Assembly: GCA_035550515.1 (NCBI GenBank) | Contig: DASZOZ010000103.1 | Span: 6,688 to 70,687, forward strand | Source: DATARH01 sp035550515 | GTDB taxonomy: Bacteria; Pseudomonadota; Alphaproteobacteria; ATCC43930; CGMCC-115725 | DNA: 64,000 nucleotides | Direction of reading: 5' to 3' | Part shown: positions 25,061-33,125 of the stretch, piece by piece | Layout: each line of letters starts with the position of its first letter | Numbering within the stretch: position 1 is the first letter of the stretch | Made by a program: the position numbers and the translations under genes | Notes under the pieces: generated by a model | Told to the model about the DNA's origin: nothing | Database searches by the model: none | The model's input: the letters and a program-made list of their open reading frames with translations, nothing else

Positions 25061-25077
25061 TTTAGAATGGTTCCAAT
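25061..25077 (+). promoter_or_regulatory. Irr-box-like iron control element upstream of the peroxiredoxin
   Basis: TTTAGAATGGTTCCAAT lies 21 bases before the peroxiredoxin start. It matches the inverted-repeat iron control element of alphaproteobacterial Irr (core TTAGAA, a three-base gap, TTC[TC]AA) at all but the final base of the consensus as I recall it. The surrounding 40 bases are the most AT-rich of the neighbourhood, consistent with a promoter. Irr regulation is inferred, not shown. Confidence 0.55.
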
Positions 25078-25098
25078 TCGTATCTCGGAGAAAGCATC

Positions 25099-25647
25099 AT
25101 GCAAGGCCGTCCCGTTCCCGACCATGTGTTCAAGACCCGCATCCGCGACGACAGCGTCGGCGGACCCAACCCCTATCGCTGGCAGGATGTCCCCGCATCG
25201 GAGCTGTTTCGCGGCAAGCGGGTCGTGGTTTTTTCGCTGCCCGGCGCGTTCACCCCGACCTGCTCCAACCAGCAGTGTCCGGGCTTTGATCTCGCCTATG
25301 ACGAGATGCGCGCACTCGGCGTCGACGAGGTCTATTGCATCAGCGTCAACGACGCGTTCGTGATGCATAACTGGGCGAAGAGCCTGGGGCTCAAGAACGT
25401 CAAGCTGATCCCCGACGGCTCGGGCCATTTCACCCGCCGGATGGGCATGCTGATCAACAAGGACCATCTCGGCTTCGGCTATCGCAGCTGGCGCTATGCG
25501 ATGGTGGTCGATGACGGCGTCATCGAGCAATGGTTCGAGGAGCCCGGCATCAACGACGCCGGCGCCGACGAGGACCCGTATGGCGAGACCACCCCGCAGG
25601 CCGTGCTCGACTATCTGGCGAGCGCCGAGACCCGGAAGGCGGCCTAG
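25099..25647 (+). CDS. Prx5-type peroxiredoxin (AhpC/TSA superfamily)
   Basis: A 182-residue peroxiredoxin of the Prx5/AHP1 type, which detoxifies hydrogen and alkyl peroxides using glutaredoxin or glutathione as donor. The active-site segment VVVFSLPGAFTPTCS holds peroxidatic C55, and a second cysteine is C60. The Prx5 landmarks VNDAFVMHNWAK and MVVDDGVIEQWFEEPG are present. No glutaredoxin domain is fused at the C-terminus. GGAG lies nine bases before the ATG. The Irr-like box directly upstream suggests control by iron or haem status, linking peroxide defence to iron supply. Confidence 0.93.
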   Translation: MQGRPVPDHVFKTRIRDDSVGGPNPYRWQDVPASELFRGKRVVVFSLPGAFTPTCSNQQCPGFDLAYDEMRALGVDEVYCISVNDAFVMHNWAKSLGLKNVKLIPDGSGHFTRRMGMLINKDHLGFGYRSWRYAMVVDDGVIEQWFEEPGINDAGADEDPYGETTPQAVLDYLASAETRKAA

Positions 25648-25666
25648 TCGCGGCAGAGCCCCCAGC

Positions 25667-26767
25667 TCACCGCCGCACCAGCGCCGCGCCCGGCCACAGT
25701 TTCGGCCGGGCGCGGTGGTATTGCGGCGGCTCGGCGAGTTCGGCGCCGAGCGCGTCGGCGGCATGCCAGCCCCAGCGCGGGTCGTCGAGAAAGCCGCGCC
25801 CCAGCGCGACGCAATCGGCGCGCCCCTCGGCGACGATCGCCTCGGCCAGATGCGGGTCGACGATCATCCCGACCGCCTGGACGGCGATCCGGCTTTCCCG
25901 CTTCACCGTCGTGGCGAACGGCACCTGGTAGCCGGGGCCGACCGCGATCCGCGCCTGCGGGCTGACCCCGCCCGACGACACGCAGACGTAATCGAAACCG
26001 ATCCCGTGCAGCTCGTTGGCCAGCACCGCGGCGTCCTGCGGGGTCAGGCCGCCGTCGATCCAGTCGGAGCCGGTGATCCGCATGCCGAGCGCCTTGCCGC
26101 GCGGCCAGACCGCGCGCACCGCCGCCGCGACCTCGAGCGGAAAGCGCATGCGGTTGTCGCGGTTGCCGCCATACCCGTCGCCGCGCCGGTTGGACACCGG
26201 CGAGACGAAATTATGCAGCAGGTAGCCGTGCGCGCCGTGCAGCTCGACGAGGTCGAAGCCGAGCCGGTCGGCGCGCCTGGCGGCGGCGACAAAGCCGTCG
26301 CGGATGCGCGCGAGCCCGGCCGCGTCGAGCGGCTCGGGCACCGGCCAGCCTTCGTCGAATGGGATCGCGGACGACGCCACGGTCTGCCATCCGCCCGCGT
26401 CGCGGCCGAGCGGCATCCCGCCCTGCCACGGCACCTTGGCCGATCCCTTGCGTCCGGCATGGGCGAGCTGGATGCCGAGCTTGGCGCTGCCCCAGCGGCG
26501 GCAGCTCGCCAGGATCGGCTCGAACGCCGCCTCATGCGCATCGGAATAGAGGCCGAGGCAATGCGGCGTGATGCGCCCTTCCGGCTCGACCGCGGTCATC
26601 TCGACGATCAGCAGGCCGGCGCCCGATACCGACAACGTGCCGAGATGCAGCGCGTGCCAGTCATTGGGCAGGCCGCCATCGGCGCTGTACTGGCACATCG
26701 GCGACACCGCGATCCGGTTCGCCAGGGTGATACCGCCGAGGGTGATCGGCGTAAAAAGACGGCTCAT
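25667..26767 (-). CDS. NADH:flavin oxidoreductase, old yellow enzyme family (YqjM-like)
   Basis: A 366-residue FMN enzyme that reduces activated C=C bonds of enals, enones or nitro compounds. The opening LFTPITLGGITLANRIAVSPMCQYSA has the cysteine in MCQYSA diagnostic of the YqjM (thermophilic-like) class. FMN and substrate histidines appear in IQLAHAGRKGSA and in VELHGAHGYLLHNFVSPVSN. VALGRGFLDDPRW closes the barrel. I take the ATG at 26767, preceded by AAGGAG, over a longer reading. It is co-directional with the CocE-type hydrolase gene upstream, 13 bases away. The substrate is not inferable. Confidence 0.92.
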   Translation of the reverse strand: MSRLFTPITLGGITLANRIAVSPMCQYSADGGLPNDWHALHLGTLSVSGAGLLIVEMTAVEPEGRITPHCLGLYSDAHEAAFEPILASCRRWGSAKLGIQLAHAGRKGSAKVPWQGGMPLGRDAGGWQTVASSAIPFDEGWPVPEPLDAAGLARIRDGFVAAARRADRLGFDLVELHGAHGYLLHNFVSPVSNRRGDGYGGNRDNRMRFPLEVAAAVRAVWPRGKALGMRITGSDWIDGGLTPQDAAVLANELHGIGFDYVCVSSGGVSPQARIAVGPGYQVPFATTVKRESRIAVQAVGMIVDPHLAEAIVAEGRADCVALGRGFLDDPRWGWHAADALGAELAEPPQYHRARPKLWPGAALVRR

Positions 26768-26780
26768 CGCGGCTCCTTGA

Positions 26781-28550
26781 TTACGCCAGCACCGGCAAAT
26801 CGACATAAGAGGGGGTTGCCGGTGCATGGTGCACGGTGTTGCGCGCGACGCGGATATCATCCTCGCCGTCATTGGCGAGGACCGGGTTGCCGCTGTTGGT
26901 GTTGCGCGCCCGGCGCGGGAAATTGCTGCTGGTGACGTCGACCTCGATCCGGCTGCCGGCGCGGAAGCTGTGACAGATGTCGCCGAGATCGACGACCAGC
27001 GCGTAGACCTTCCCCGGCTCCAGCGGCTGCGCGCCCGCGACGGGGTCGCGGTACAGCGCCCGGGTTACACCGTCCATCAGCAGCATCGCCCGTCCGTCCG
27101 GCCACAATTCGATCAATTTGGCGACAAAATCGCTGTCGGGGCAATCCGAGCCGATATTGAGGGTGACGCGGACATTGCCGGCGATCGTCATGTCCCGCTC
27201 GAGCGGCGCACTGCGGTAGATCAGCCCGTAATCGGGCAGCTGCTGCGCCGGGCGCTGGTCGAGCGGACCCGGATCGATCAGCATGTTGCGGCCGCCGAAA
27301 GTCGGGATCGGCCGGCGCGGATCATAGCGGTAGTGCCGCGGGTCGCCCGCCGGGGCGGCGGCCAGACCGCCGTCGCCGCAGAGATACAGCCGCCGCGGCC
27401 GGACACCGGGCGGCGGCCAGCGCTCGGCGCCGACCCAGTCGGCCGGCCGATAGCCGGCCCGGTCATCGACCCAGGCGCGGGGCGAGTAGCGGACCGCCGG
27501 GGTGTGCACCAGATCGGTCGGCTCGTCCTTCAGCCAATAGCCGAACCAGGCGAAATACGGGTCGCGCGGCCAGAAATTGGCGGCGTAGACAAAGTAATGC
27601 TCGTTCGGCCCGATCCACAGCTTCTGGGTGCCGGTGCGCGCCTGGATCTCCTGGAACGCGGCGATGACGCTGGTCTGGAAAATGTCGAACCAACTGGTGA
27701 CGTGAAAGCCCGGGATATCGATCGTGCGGCGGAAATTGTGCCGCGCGCGGAATGCGTCGGGCGCCGGATGGCTGATGATCTCGTCGAGAAACGGCTGCCA
27801 GGCGGCGAAATCGGGGTAAGCGGTCAGCGGCAGGCGCATCCAGTCGGGCGAATTGACGAACGGTGGGTCAGCGCGGCGGGCGGCGTCGAGCCGGTTCCAG
27901 CGCTCGCCGGCCGAAGCCGCGGCACGGTCGAGCGCGGCGGCATCGATCCCGCACCGCGCCATGACCGCCGCGCGATGCGACGCCGAGAGACCGGGAATGT
28001 TCTTCGACACCCACAGCCACAGCCGCTCCATCTCGATGCCGCCGCCCTCGCAGACCACATCGTCGTAGATGCTGGAGCCGCCGGCCTGGGCGAAAAAAGC
28101 CCGCAGGTTGGGATGCCGTGTCGAGGCGGCCGCGAAGGTCGTCGTCGCCCCGGCCGACGAGCCCGACATGCCGACCCGGCCGTTGCACCAGCCCTGCGCC
28201 GCGATCCAGTCGAGCGTGTCGTAGCCGTCCTCGGCGTCGTCGGCATAGACCCGGTCCTCGCCTTCGGAACCGTGCCGGCCGCGGCAGTCCTGGTAGACCG
28301 CAGCATAGCCGTGCGCGACGATCGCCCGCCAGCCGCGCAGGATCGAGCCGCGCATCGGCTCGGCCGGGTTGGGCAGCCAGGCGCGGGTATGGTCGAATTT
28401 ATGCGGTGCATCGGCGGCGGCGATGCCATAGGGCGTGCGGTGCAGGATGACCGGCCAGCGCGGCCCGCCGGTCTCGGGCAGAAAAACAAAGGTGTTGAGG
28501 CGCACGCCGTCGCGCATCGGCACCATCATCTGAAACGAGCGACCCTGCAT
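26781..28550 (-). CDS. CocE/NonD-family alpha/beta hydrolase
   Basis: A 589-residue hydrolase of the X-Pro dipeptidyl-peptidase S15/CocE group, which cleaves ester or amide bonds. The start (ATG at 28550) has GGAGGGG upstream, and the protein opens MMVPMRDGVRLNTFVFLP as the family does. The nucleophile serine is in GRVGMSGSSAGATT, the tyrosine-type oxyanion region in VILHRTPYGI, and the C-terminal jelly-roll domain includes SDCPDSDFVAKLIELWPDG and the ending SSNFPRRARNTNSGNP. No signal peptide is visible. It may act with the neighbouring old yellow enzyme, but no shared pathway is evident. Confidence 0.9.
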   Translation of the reverse strand: MQGRSFQMMVPMRDGVRLNTFVFLPETGGPRWPVILHRTPYGIAAADAPHKFDHTRAWLPNPAEPMRGSILRGWRAIVAHGYAAVYQDCRGRHGSEGEDRVYADDAEDGYDTLDWIAAQGWCNGRVGMSGSSAGATTTFAAASTRHPNLRAFFAQAGGSSIYDDVVCEGGGIEMERLWLWVSKNIPGLSASHRAAVMARCGIDAAALDRAAASAGERWNRLDAARRADPPFVNSPDWMRLPLTAYPDFAAWQPFLDEIISHPAPDAFRARHNFRRTIDIPGFHVTSWFDIFQTSVIAAFQEIQARTGTQKLWIGPNEHYFVYAANFWPRDPYFAWFGYWLKDEPTDLVHTPAVRYSPRAWVDDRAGYRPADWVGAERWPPPGVRPRRLYLCGDGGLAAAPAGDPRHYRYDPRRPIPTFGGRNMLIDPGPLDQRPAQQLPDYGLIYRSAPLERDMTIAGNVRVTLNIGSDCPDSDFVAKLIELWPDGRAMLLMDGVTRALYRDPVAGAQPLEPGKVYALVVDLGDICHSFRAGSRIEVDVTSSNFPRRARNTNSGNPVLANDGEDDIRVARNTVHHAPATPSYVDLPVLA

Positions 28551-28652
28551 CTGCCCCTCCGCGCGTTGCCGGCCGGCCGTTGTAGCAAGCCGGCCCGCTA
28601 CCGTCTTCCCTCGGACCGCACTACCATCATGGGAACGGCAGGAGGATACGCG

Positions 28653-29546
28653 GTGGAAGCTGGATATCTGGGCATCGGCGCGATGGGCCAGCCGATGGCG
28701 CACAAGCTGCTCGACGCCGGGCACGAACTGACCATCTACGACATCGACGAGGCGGCGATGCAGCCGCTGCTCGAACGCCAGGCGCGGCGCGCGGCGTCGC
28801 CCTCCGACATGGCCGAGCGTTGCGAGATCGTCTTTGTCTCGCTGCCGACGCTGGCGGCATTCCGCGAGGTGGCGTTCGGCGCCGACGGGCTGGCCAAAGG
28901 CAAGGCGATGAAGCTGCTGGTCAATACCTGTACGATCGGCGTGCCGTTTGTGCAGGAGATCGCGCAGGCGATGGCGGCGCAGGGGGTGACGGTCGTCGAT
29001 TGCCCGATCTCCGGCGGCCCGCCGGGCGCGCGGGCCGGCACGCTGTCGGTCATGGTTTCGGGCGACCCGGCGGCGATCGACCGCATCCGCCCGATGATCG
29101 CGCTGTGGGGCCGCACGCTGACCGTCGCCGGCGACAAGCCGGGCGCCGCCCAGGTGCTGAAGCTGACCAACAACATCCTGTCGGCGGTGGCCCTCGCGGC
29201 GACCGCCGAGGCGTTTGTGATGGGCGCCAAAGGCGGGCTCGACCCGGAGGTGATGGTCTCGGCGATCCGCGTCGGCAGCGGGCGCAACAGCGCCGTGGAC
29301 AGCAAATTCCCCGAGGCCGTGCTGCCCCGCAGCTTCGACTACGGCGCCGAAATGCACATCATCATGAAGGATATCGACCTCGCGATCGCCCAGGGCGAAG
29401 CGCTCGGCGTGCCGATGTGGGTGTGCCAGGCGGCGCGCCTCGTCTTCAAGCACGCGATGCACCAGGGCGCCGCCAAGGAGGACCTGACCGCGATCGTGAA
29501 ATATGTCGAACGCGCCGCCGGCTTCGAGATGCCGAAGACGCGCTGA
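28653..29546 (+). CDS. NAD-dependent beta-hydroxyacid dehydrogenase (3-hydroxyisobutyrate dehydrogenase family)
   Basis: A 297-residue beta-hydroxyacid dehydrogenase. The Rossmann motif LGIGAMGQPMA follows directly after the start, then the substrate loop DCPISGGPPGARAGTLSVMV and the catalytic lysine in QVLKLTNNIL. I prefer the GTG at 28653, since GGAGG lies at the right spacing, to the ATG 24 bases upstream. Family members oxidise 3-hydroxyisobutyrate, tartronate semialdehyde or similar acids; specificity is uncertain. It is divergent from the CocE-type gene and converges with the amidohydrolase gene 8 bases away. Confidence 0.9.
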   Translation: MEAGYLGIGAMGQPMAHKLLDAGHELTIYDIDEAAMQPLLERQARRAASPSDMAERCEIVFVSLPTLAAFREVAFGADGLAKGKAMKLLVNTCTIGVPFVQEIAQAMAAQGVTVVDCPISGGPPGARAGTLSVMVSGDPAAIDRIRPMIALWGRTLTVAGDKPGAAQVLKLTNNILSAVALAATAEAFVMGAKGGLDPEVMVSAIRVGSGRNSAVDSKFPEAVLPRSFDYGAEMHIIMKDIDLAIAQGEALGVPMWVCQAARLVFKHAMHQGAAKEDLTAIVKYVERAAGFEMPKTR

Positions 29547-29554
29547 GGCAGCGC

Positions 29555-30475
29555 TTATGCGGCCGGCGGGAACCCGTACAGCGCCTGCGGGTTCTCGACC
29601 AGGATGCGGCGGCGCTCGCCAGCGTCGGGCGCCCAATCGAGGAACAGGTCGAACAGCTGCGCGTCGTCGGGCTTCGCCCGTTCACCGGGATGCGGCCAGT
29701 TGGTGCCCCAGATCAGCCGCTCGGGCGCGGCCTTGATATAGGCCCGGGCCAGCGCGCCCGAATCGGCGTAACCGGGCGGGCCGGCCTTGCTGGCGTCATA
29801 AGGCGCGGCCAGCTTGACCCAGGTCTTGCCCTTGTCGACCAGGCGAAGCACCTGGGCGAAGAGCGGGTCGCTCGCACCCTCCGGCTCCGGGATATGGCCG
29901 AAATGGTCGAGCGTGACCGGTGTCGGCAGACCTTCCAGAAACGGCGCCATCGCCGCAAGGTCACGCGCCCAGGCGTTGAGCTCGATATGCCAGCCGAGCG
30001 GCTCGATGCGGCGCGCCAAAGGCTCGATCATCGCCGGCGTGACGGGTCCGGCGGGGGCGAAATTGATGCGCGCCCCGCGCACCCCCAGCGCGTGCAGCCG
30101 TTTCAGCTCGTCGGCGCCGGTGCTGGCGGCGACGACGGCGACCCCGCGCGCCTCGGCACCGAATATCTCGAGCGCGTCGAGCATAGCGCGGTTGTCGGTG
30201 CCGTAGGTCGACGGCTGGACCAGCACGTGGCGGGTAATGCCGAGGCGCCGCATCAGCCCGCGATAATCGTCGGCATTGGCCTCGTCGGGGTGCGATATGT
30301 ACCGTGAGACGACCGGAAAACGGGGATCATAGATGTAATGATGGCAGTCGGTGGTGCCCGCGGGCGCCGCCGTCTGCGGGCGTTCATTGCCCGACGATAA
30401 TGTCGGGGCTTGCGCGAAGGCCGGCCGCCCGCCGGCCGCGAGTGCGGCGGCGGCGAGAAAATCGCGGCGGCGCAT
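29555..30475 (-). CDS. Tat-exported TIM-barrel amidohydrolase (COG3618-like)
   Basis: A 306-residue amidohydrolase related to 2-pyrone-4,6-dicarboxylate lactonase (LigI) and COG3618 proteins. The N-terminus MRRRDFLAAAALAAGG with an AFAQA end is a Tat-type signal peptide, so it probably acts in the periplasm, unusual for LigI relatives. Metal or substrate motifs include TDCHHYIYDPRFP, PVTLDHFGHIP and LIWGTNWPHPGE. The start is 76 bases from the divergent dienelactone hydrolase gene, so both may share a control region. Lactone hydrolysis is plausible by family but not shown. Confidence 0.86.
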   Translation of the reverse strand: MRRRDFLAAAALAAGGRPAFAQAPTLSSGNERPQTAAPAGTTDCHHYIYDPRFPVVSRYISHPDEANADDYRGLMRRLGITRHVLVQPSTYGTDNRAMLDALEIFGAEARGVAVVAASTGADELKRLHALGVRGARINFAPAGPVTPAMIEPLARRIEPLGWHIELNAWARDLAAMAPFLEGLPTPVTLDHFGHIPEPEGASDPLFAQVLRLVDKGKTWVKLAAPYDASKAGPPGYADSGALARAYIKAAPERLIWGTNWPHPGERAKPDDAQLFDLFLDWAPDAGERRRILVENPQALYGFPPAA

Positions 30476-30550
30476 GCTGCTCTCCTCTGGCTCTTCCGCA
30501 ACAGATGGCCGTGCCGCTACTCTGCGCCAACCCACCAACGGAGGAAGCTC

Positions 30551-31318
30551 ATGGCCAATGTTCCGGGTCTCGTCACCGACCCCAGCAAAATCACCGGCGG
30601 TCTGGTCCATGTGCCGGCCGGGGGGAGCAAAATCCCGGCCTATTTCGCCAAGCCGAACACCGCGGGCAACTATCCCGGCATCGTCGTGATCCACGAGGCG
30701 TTCGGGCTGGCCGACCATATCTGCGACCTCGCGCGGCGCTTCGCCAATATCGGTTATATGGCGATCGCTCCCGATCTCTACTGGCGCGACGGCAACCCAA
30801 AAGACCCGGGGGACATCCAGACCGTGTTCCCGGTGATGTTCGGCCTCAAGGATTCGCAAGCGGTCGCCGATCTCGAAGCCTCCGCCGATTTCCTGCGGGC
30901 GCAATCGGGCGCGACCGGCAAGGTCGGTGCGATCGGTTTCTGCTCGGGCGGCCGCCACACGCTGCTCTTTGCCGTCAGCAGCAGCAAGGTCGATGCCGCG
31001 GTCGATTGCTGGGGCGGCTTTATCCATCGCGCGACGCCCGACGCCGAGACCACCGCGTCGCGTCCGACGCCGCCGCTCGATATGATGGGGAACCTGCACT
31101 GCCCGCTGTTCGGCGTGTTCGGGGTCGAGGACCAGAACCCGCCGGTCGCGCTCGCCGACGAGATGAAGCGGCGCGGCGCCGGCAAGGACGTCACCACCAA
31201 GATTTATCAGAACGCCGGCCACGCCTTCCTCGCCGATTACCGGCCGAGCTATCGCGAAGCCCCGGCGCACGAGCTGTGGAACGACGCGACCGCCTTCTTC
31301 GCGAAGCATCTGCGGTAG
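30551..31318 (+). CDS. Dienelactone hydrolase family protein
   Basis: A 255-residue hydrolase. The catalytic triad reads C131 (GFCSGG), D194 (GVEDQNP) and H224 (NAGHAFL), with E49 in VIHEAFGL, the full set of dienelactone hydrolases that open muconolactone-type rings in chloroaromatic degradation. GGAGGA sits eight bases upstream of the ATG. No signal peptide. Adjacent genes encode a lactonase-like amidohydrolase and a TauD oxygenase, consistent with aromatic or lactone catabolism, but many family members are general esterases. A perfect palindrome lies just past its stop. Confidence 0.92.
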   Translation: MANVPGLVTDPSKITGGLVHVPAGGSKIPAYFAKPNTAGNYPGIVVIHEAFGLADHICDLARRFANIGYMAIAPDLYWRDGNPKDPGDIQTVFPVMFGLKDSQAVADLEASADFLRAQSGATGKVGAIGFCSGGRHTLLFAVSSSKVDAAVDCWGGFIHRATPDAETTASRPTPPLDMMGNLHCPLFGVFGVEDQNPPVALADEMKRRGAGKDVTTKIYQNAGHAFLADYRPSYREAPAHELWNDATAFFAKHLR

Positions 31319-31330
31319 CGGCGCCCCACT

Positions 31331-31362
31331 CCGCCCCTCCCCCGCCGGCGGGGGAGGGGCGG
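31331..31362. repeat. Perfect 32-base palindrome (family A repeat)
   Basis: The left half is CCGCCCCTCCCCCGCC and the right half is its exact reverse complement. It sits between the stop codons of two convergent genes (31318 and 31375), so it could serve as a two-way hairpin terminator. The core matches the elements at 1876-1956 and 44764-44787. Confidence 0.85.
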
Positions 31363-31374
31363 GGGGATGACCGG

Positions 31375-32196
31375 CTAGAACGGCCGGTCGCCTTCGATGG
31401 TCACGCGGTAGCCGTGCCGGCGCTGCGGGTAGTAGTCCCACATGGCGTGGTGCTGGACGCAGCGATTGTCCCAGAGCGCGACCGAATTCCGCTGCCAGCG
31501 AAAGCGGCACTGGAATTCCAGCGTCTCGCAATGGCGCACCAGCATCTGCAGCAGCGCGTCGCTTTCCAGCTTGCCGAGCCCGTTGATCCGGGTGGTGAAA
31601 TTGCCGTTGACGAACAGCGCCTTGCGGCCGGTCACCGGATGCGTGCGGACCACCGGGTGCTCGGCCCGCGGGAAGCCCTTCGCGGGCGCCGCATAGCCGA
31701 AACGGCCGCGATAGACCGGCTCGCCGTCATGGGTCGCGGTCAGCCCTTCGAGCAGCCGCTTGATCGGCTCGGACAGCGCGTCATAGGCCGCGTACATGCT
31801 GGCGAACAGCGTGTCGCCGCCGACCGGCGGGATCTCGGTCAAATAGAGGATGCTGCCCATCGGCGGGGTCTCGTCGCACGACACGTCGGAATGCCATTCC
31901 TCGCCGGCGACGTGCCGCGAGTCCGCGTCGGCATGGATCGTGAGGATTTCCGGGTGCCCCTCGGGCGAATGGCGCGACGCCGGGTGCGCCACCAGATTGC
32001 CGAACCGCCGGCCGAAATCCTTGTGCTGGTCGTGCGTCAAATGCTGGTCGCGGAAAAAGATCACCAGGTTTTCCATCAGCGCGTCGTGCACTTCCTGGAA
32101 TTGCTGGTTGCCGAGCGGGCGCGACAGGTCGACCCCGCCGATCTCCGCCCCGATATGCGGTGTCAGTCTGGTGACCTCGATCGTCTGGTACGGCAT
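31375..32196 (-). CDS. TauD/TfdA-family Fe(II)/2-oxoglutarate dioxygenase, copy 1
   Basis: A 273-residue dioxygenase coupling 2-oxoglutarate decarboxylation to substrate hydroxylation. Iron ligands H102-x-D104 (EWHSDVS) and H249 (RCVQHHAM) are visible, and an arginine in RRHGYRVT should hold 2-oxoglutarate. The opening VTRLTPHIGAEIGGVDLSRPL is typical of TauD/TfdA. Substrates in this family include taurine, 2,4-D and alkylsulfates; no sulfonate transporter is nearby. A second, diverged paralogue is at 51774-52616. The maltose-acetyltransferase-like gene lies 52 bases upstream on the same strand. Confidence 0.93.
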   Translation of the reverse strand: MPYQTIEVTRLTPHIGAEIGGVDLSRPLGNQQFQEVHDALMENLVIFFRDQHLTHDQHKDFGRRFGNLVAHPASRHSPEGHPEILTIHADADSRHVAGEEWHSDVSCDETPPMGSILYLTEIPPVGGDTLFASMYAAYDALSEPIKRLLEGLTATHDGEPVYRGRFGYAAPAKGFPRAEHPVVRTHPVTGRKALFVNGNFTTRINGLGKLESDALLQMLVRHCETLEFQCRFRWQRNSVALWDNRCVQHHAMWDYYPQRRHGYRVTIEGDRPF

Positions 32197-32248
32197 CCGG
32201 ACCTCCTGCGCAGCGGCCTGGGGAAGTAGCCTGAGGGACGATAGCAGA

Positions 32249-32812
32249 TCAATCCAAGCTGCGAACCACCCGCGCCGGGTTGCCGCGCGCGAGGCTGAGC
32301 GGCGGCAGGTCGTGCGTCACCACGCTGCCCGCGCCGATGACGCAGCCGTCGCCGATCGTGACGCCGGGCATGACGATCGCGCCGCCGCCGATCCACACGC
32401 CGCTGCCGATGCGGATCGGCCGCGCCAGTTCCAGCCCGGCGGCCCGCGTCGCGCGGTCTACCGGATGGGTTGCGGCATAAAGCTGTACCGCGGGTCCCAT
32501 CAGCAGATCGTCGCCGATCTCGATCGGCGCACAATCGAGAAAGACGCAGTTGTAGTTGATGAAACAGCGGTGCCCGAGACGGATGTTGTAGCCGTAGTCG
32601 CAGTAAAAGCGCGGCTGGATGTCGGGCCCGTCGCCGACCGCGCCGAACAGCTCCCCGAGCAGCGCCAGACGCGCCGCGGCATCGTCCGGCGCGCTCGCAT
32701 TATAGCGGGCCAGCAGGCGCTGTGCCCGCTGCCGTTCGCCGGTCAGCTCCGGGCCCATTGCATTGTACAGCTCGCCCGCCAGCATCTTCTGCTTCTCGCT
32801 GCGCTCGGTCAT
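32249..32812 (-). CDS. Sugar O-acetyltransferase (Maa/LacA-like hexapeptide family)
   Basis: A 187-residue left-handed beta-helix acetyltransferase. The N-terminal SEKQKMLAGELYNAMGPEL is the Maa domain, and the hexapeptide repeats run from RFYCDYGYNIRLGHRCFINY to GSVVTHDLPPLSLARGNPARV. The catalytic histidine is likely in AATHPVDR. It transfers acetyl from acetyl-CoA to maltose, galactosides or nodulation-type oligosaccharides in relatives. Length is normal. It is divergent from the mazEF module; no sugar operon accompanies it. Confidence 0.92.
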   Translation of the reverse strand: MTERSEKQKMLAGELYNAMGPELTGERQRAQRLLARYNASAPDDAAARLALLGELFGAVGDGPDIQPRFYCDYGYNIRLGHRCFINYNCVFLDCAPIEIGDDLLMGPAVQLYAATHPVDRATRAAGLELARPIRIGSGVWIGGGAIVMPGVTIGDGCVIGAGSVVTHDLPPLSLARGNPARVVRSLD

Positions 32813-32865
32813 CTTGCCCTCCCAAAGCCCCTCAGCCGCTGGACGACGATCCGCCGGGAGCCTAT

Positions 32866-32877
32866 GTTACATGTAAC
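32866..32877. promoter_or_regulatory. Palindromic operator candidate upstream of mazE
   Basis: GTTACATGTAAC is a perfect 12-base palindrome ending 17 bases before the antitoxin start. It stands out as an AT-containing island in GC-rich DNA. Toxin-antitoxin operons are usually autorepressed through such a site, so this is a likely operator for the antitoxin/toxin complex; function is inferred from position and symmetry. Confidence 0.55.
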
Positions 32878-32894
32878 GCATTGGAGAGCCGAGC

Positions 32895-33125
32895 ATGGCC
32901 CGTACTGCCACCATCCGACGCTCCTCGCGCGATCGCGTGAGAGCCTACAGGGCCGAGCTTCGCCGTCAGGGATTGCGGCCGGTGCAAATCTGGGTACCGG
33001 ACGTGGATTCTCCCGAGTTTATCGCCGAGGCCCATCGCCAGTCGCTGGTCGTTGCCCACAGCCTGCATGCCGATGAAGACCAGGCCTTTATCGATGCGAT
33101 CTCGGCGGACCTTTGGGAGGAATGA
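32895..33125 (+). CDS. Antitoxin of a MazEF-type module (DUF3018-like)
   Basis: A 76-residue protein with a basic N-terminal half (RDRVRAYRAELRRQGLRPVQIWVPDV), recognisable as the DUF3018/MazE-like antitoxin family, and an acidic end (DEDQAFIDAISADLWEE) for toxin binding. GGAGAG lies upstream of the ATG. The stop overlaps the toxin start by four bases (ATGA), giving coupled translation. It should neutralise MazF and repress the promoter through the palindrome just upstream. Confidence 0.88.
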   Translation: MARTATIRRSSRDRVRAYRAELRRQGLRPVQIWVPDVDSPEFIAEAHRQSLVVAHSLHADEDQAFIDAISADLWEE

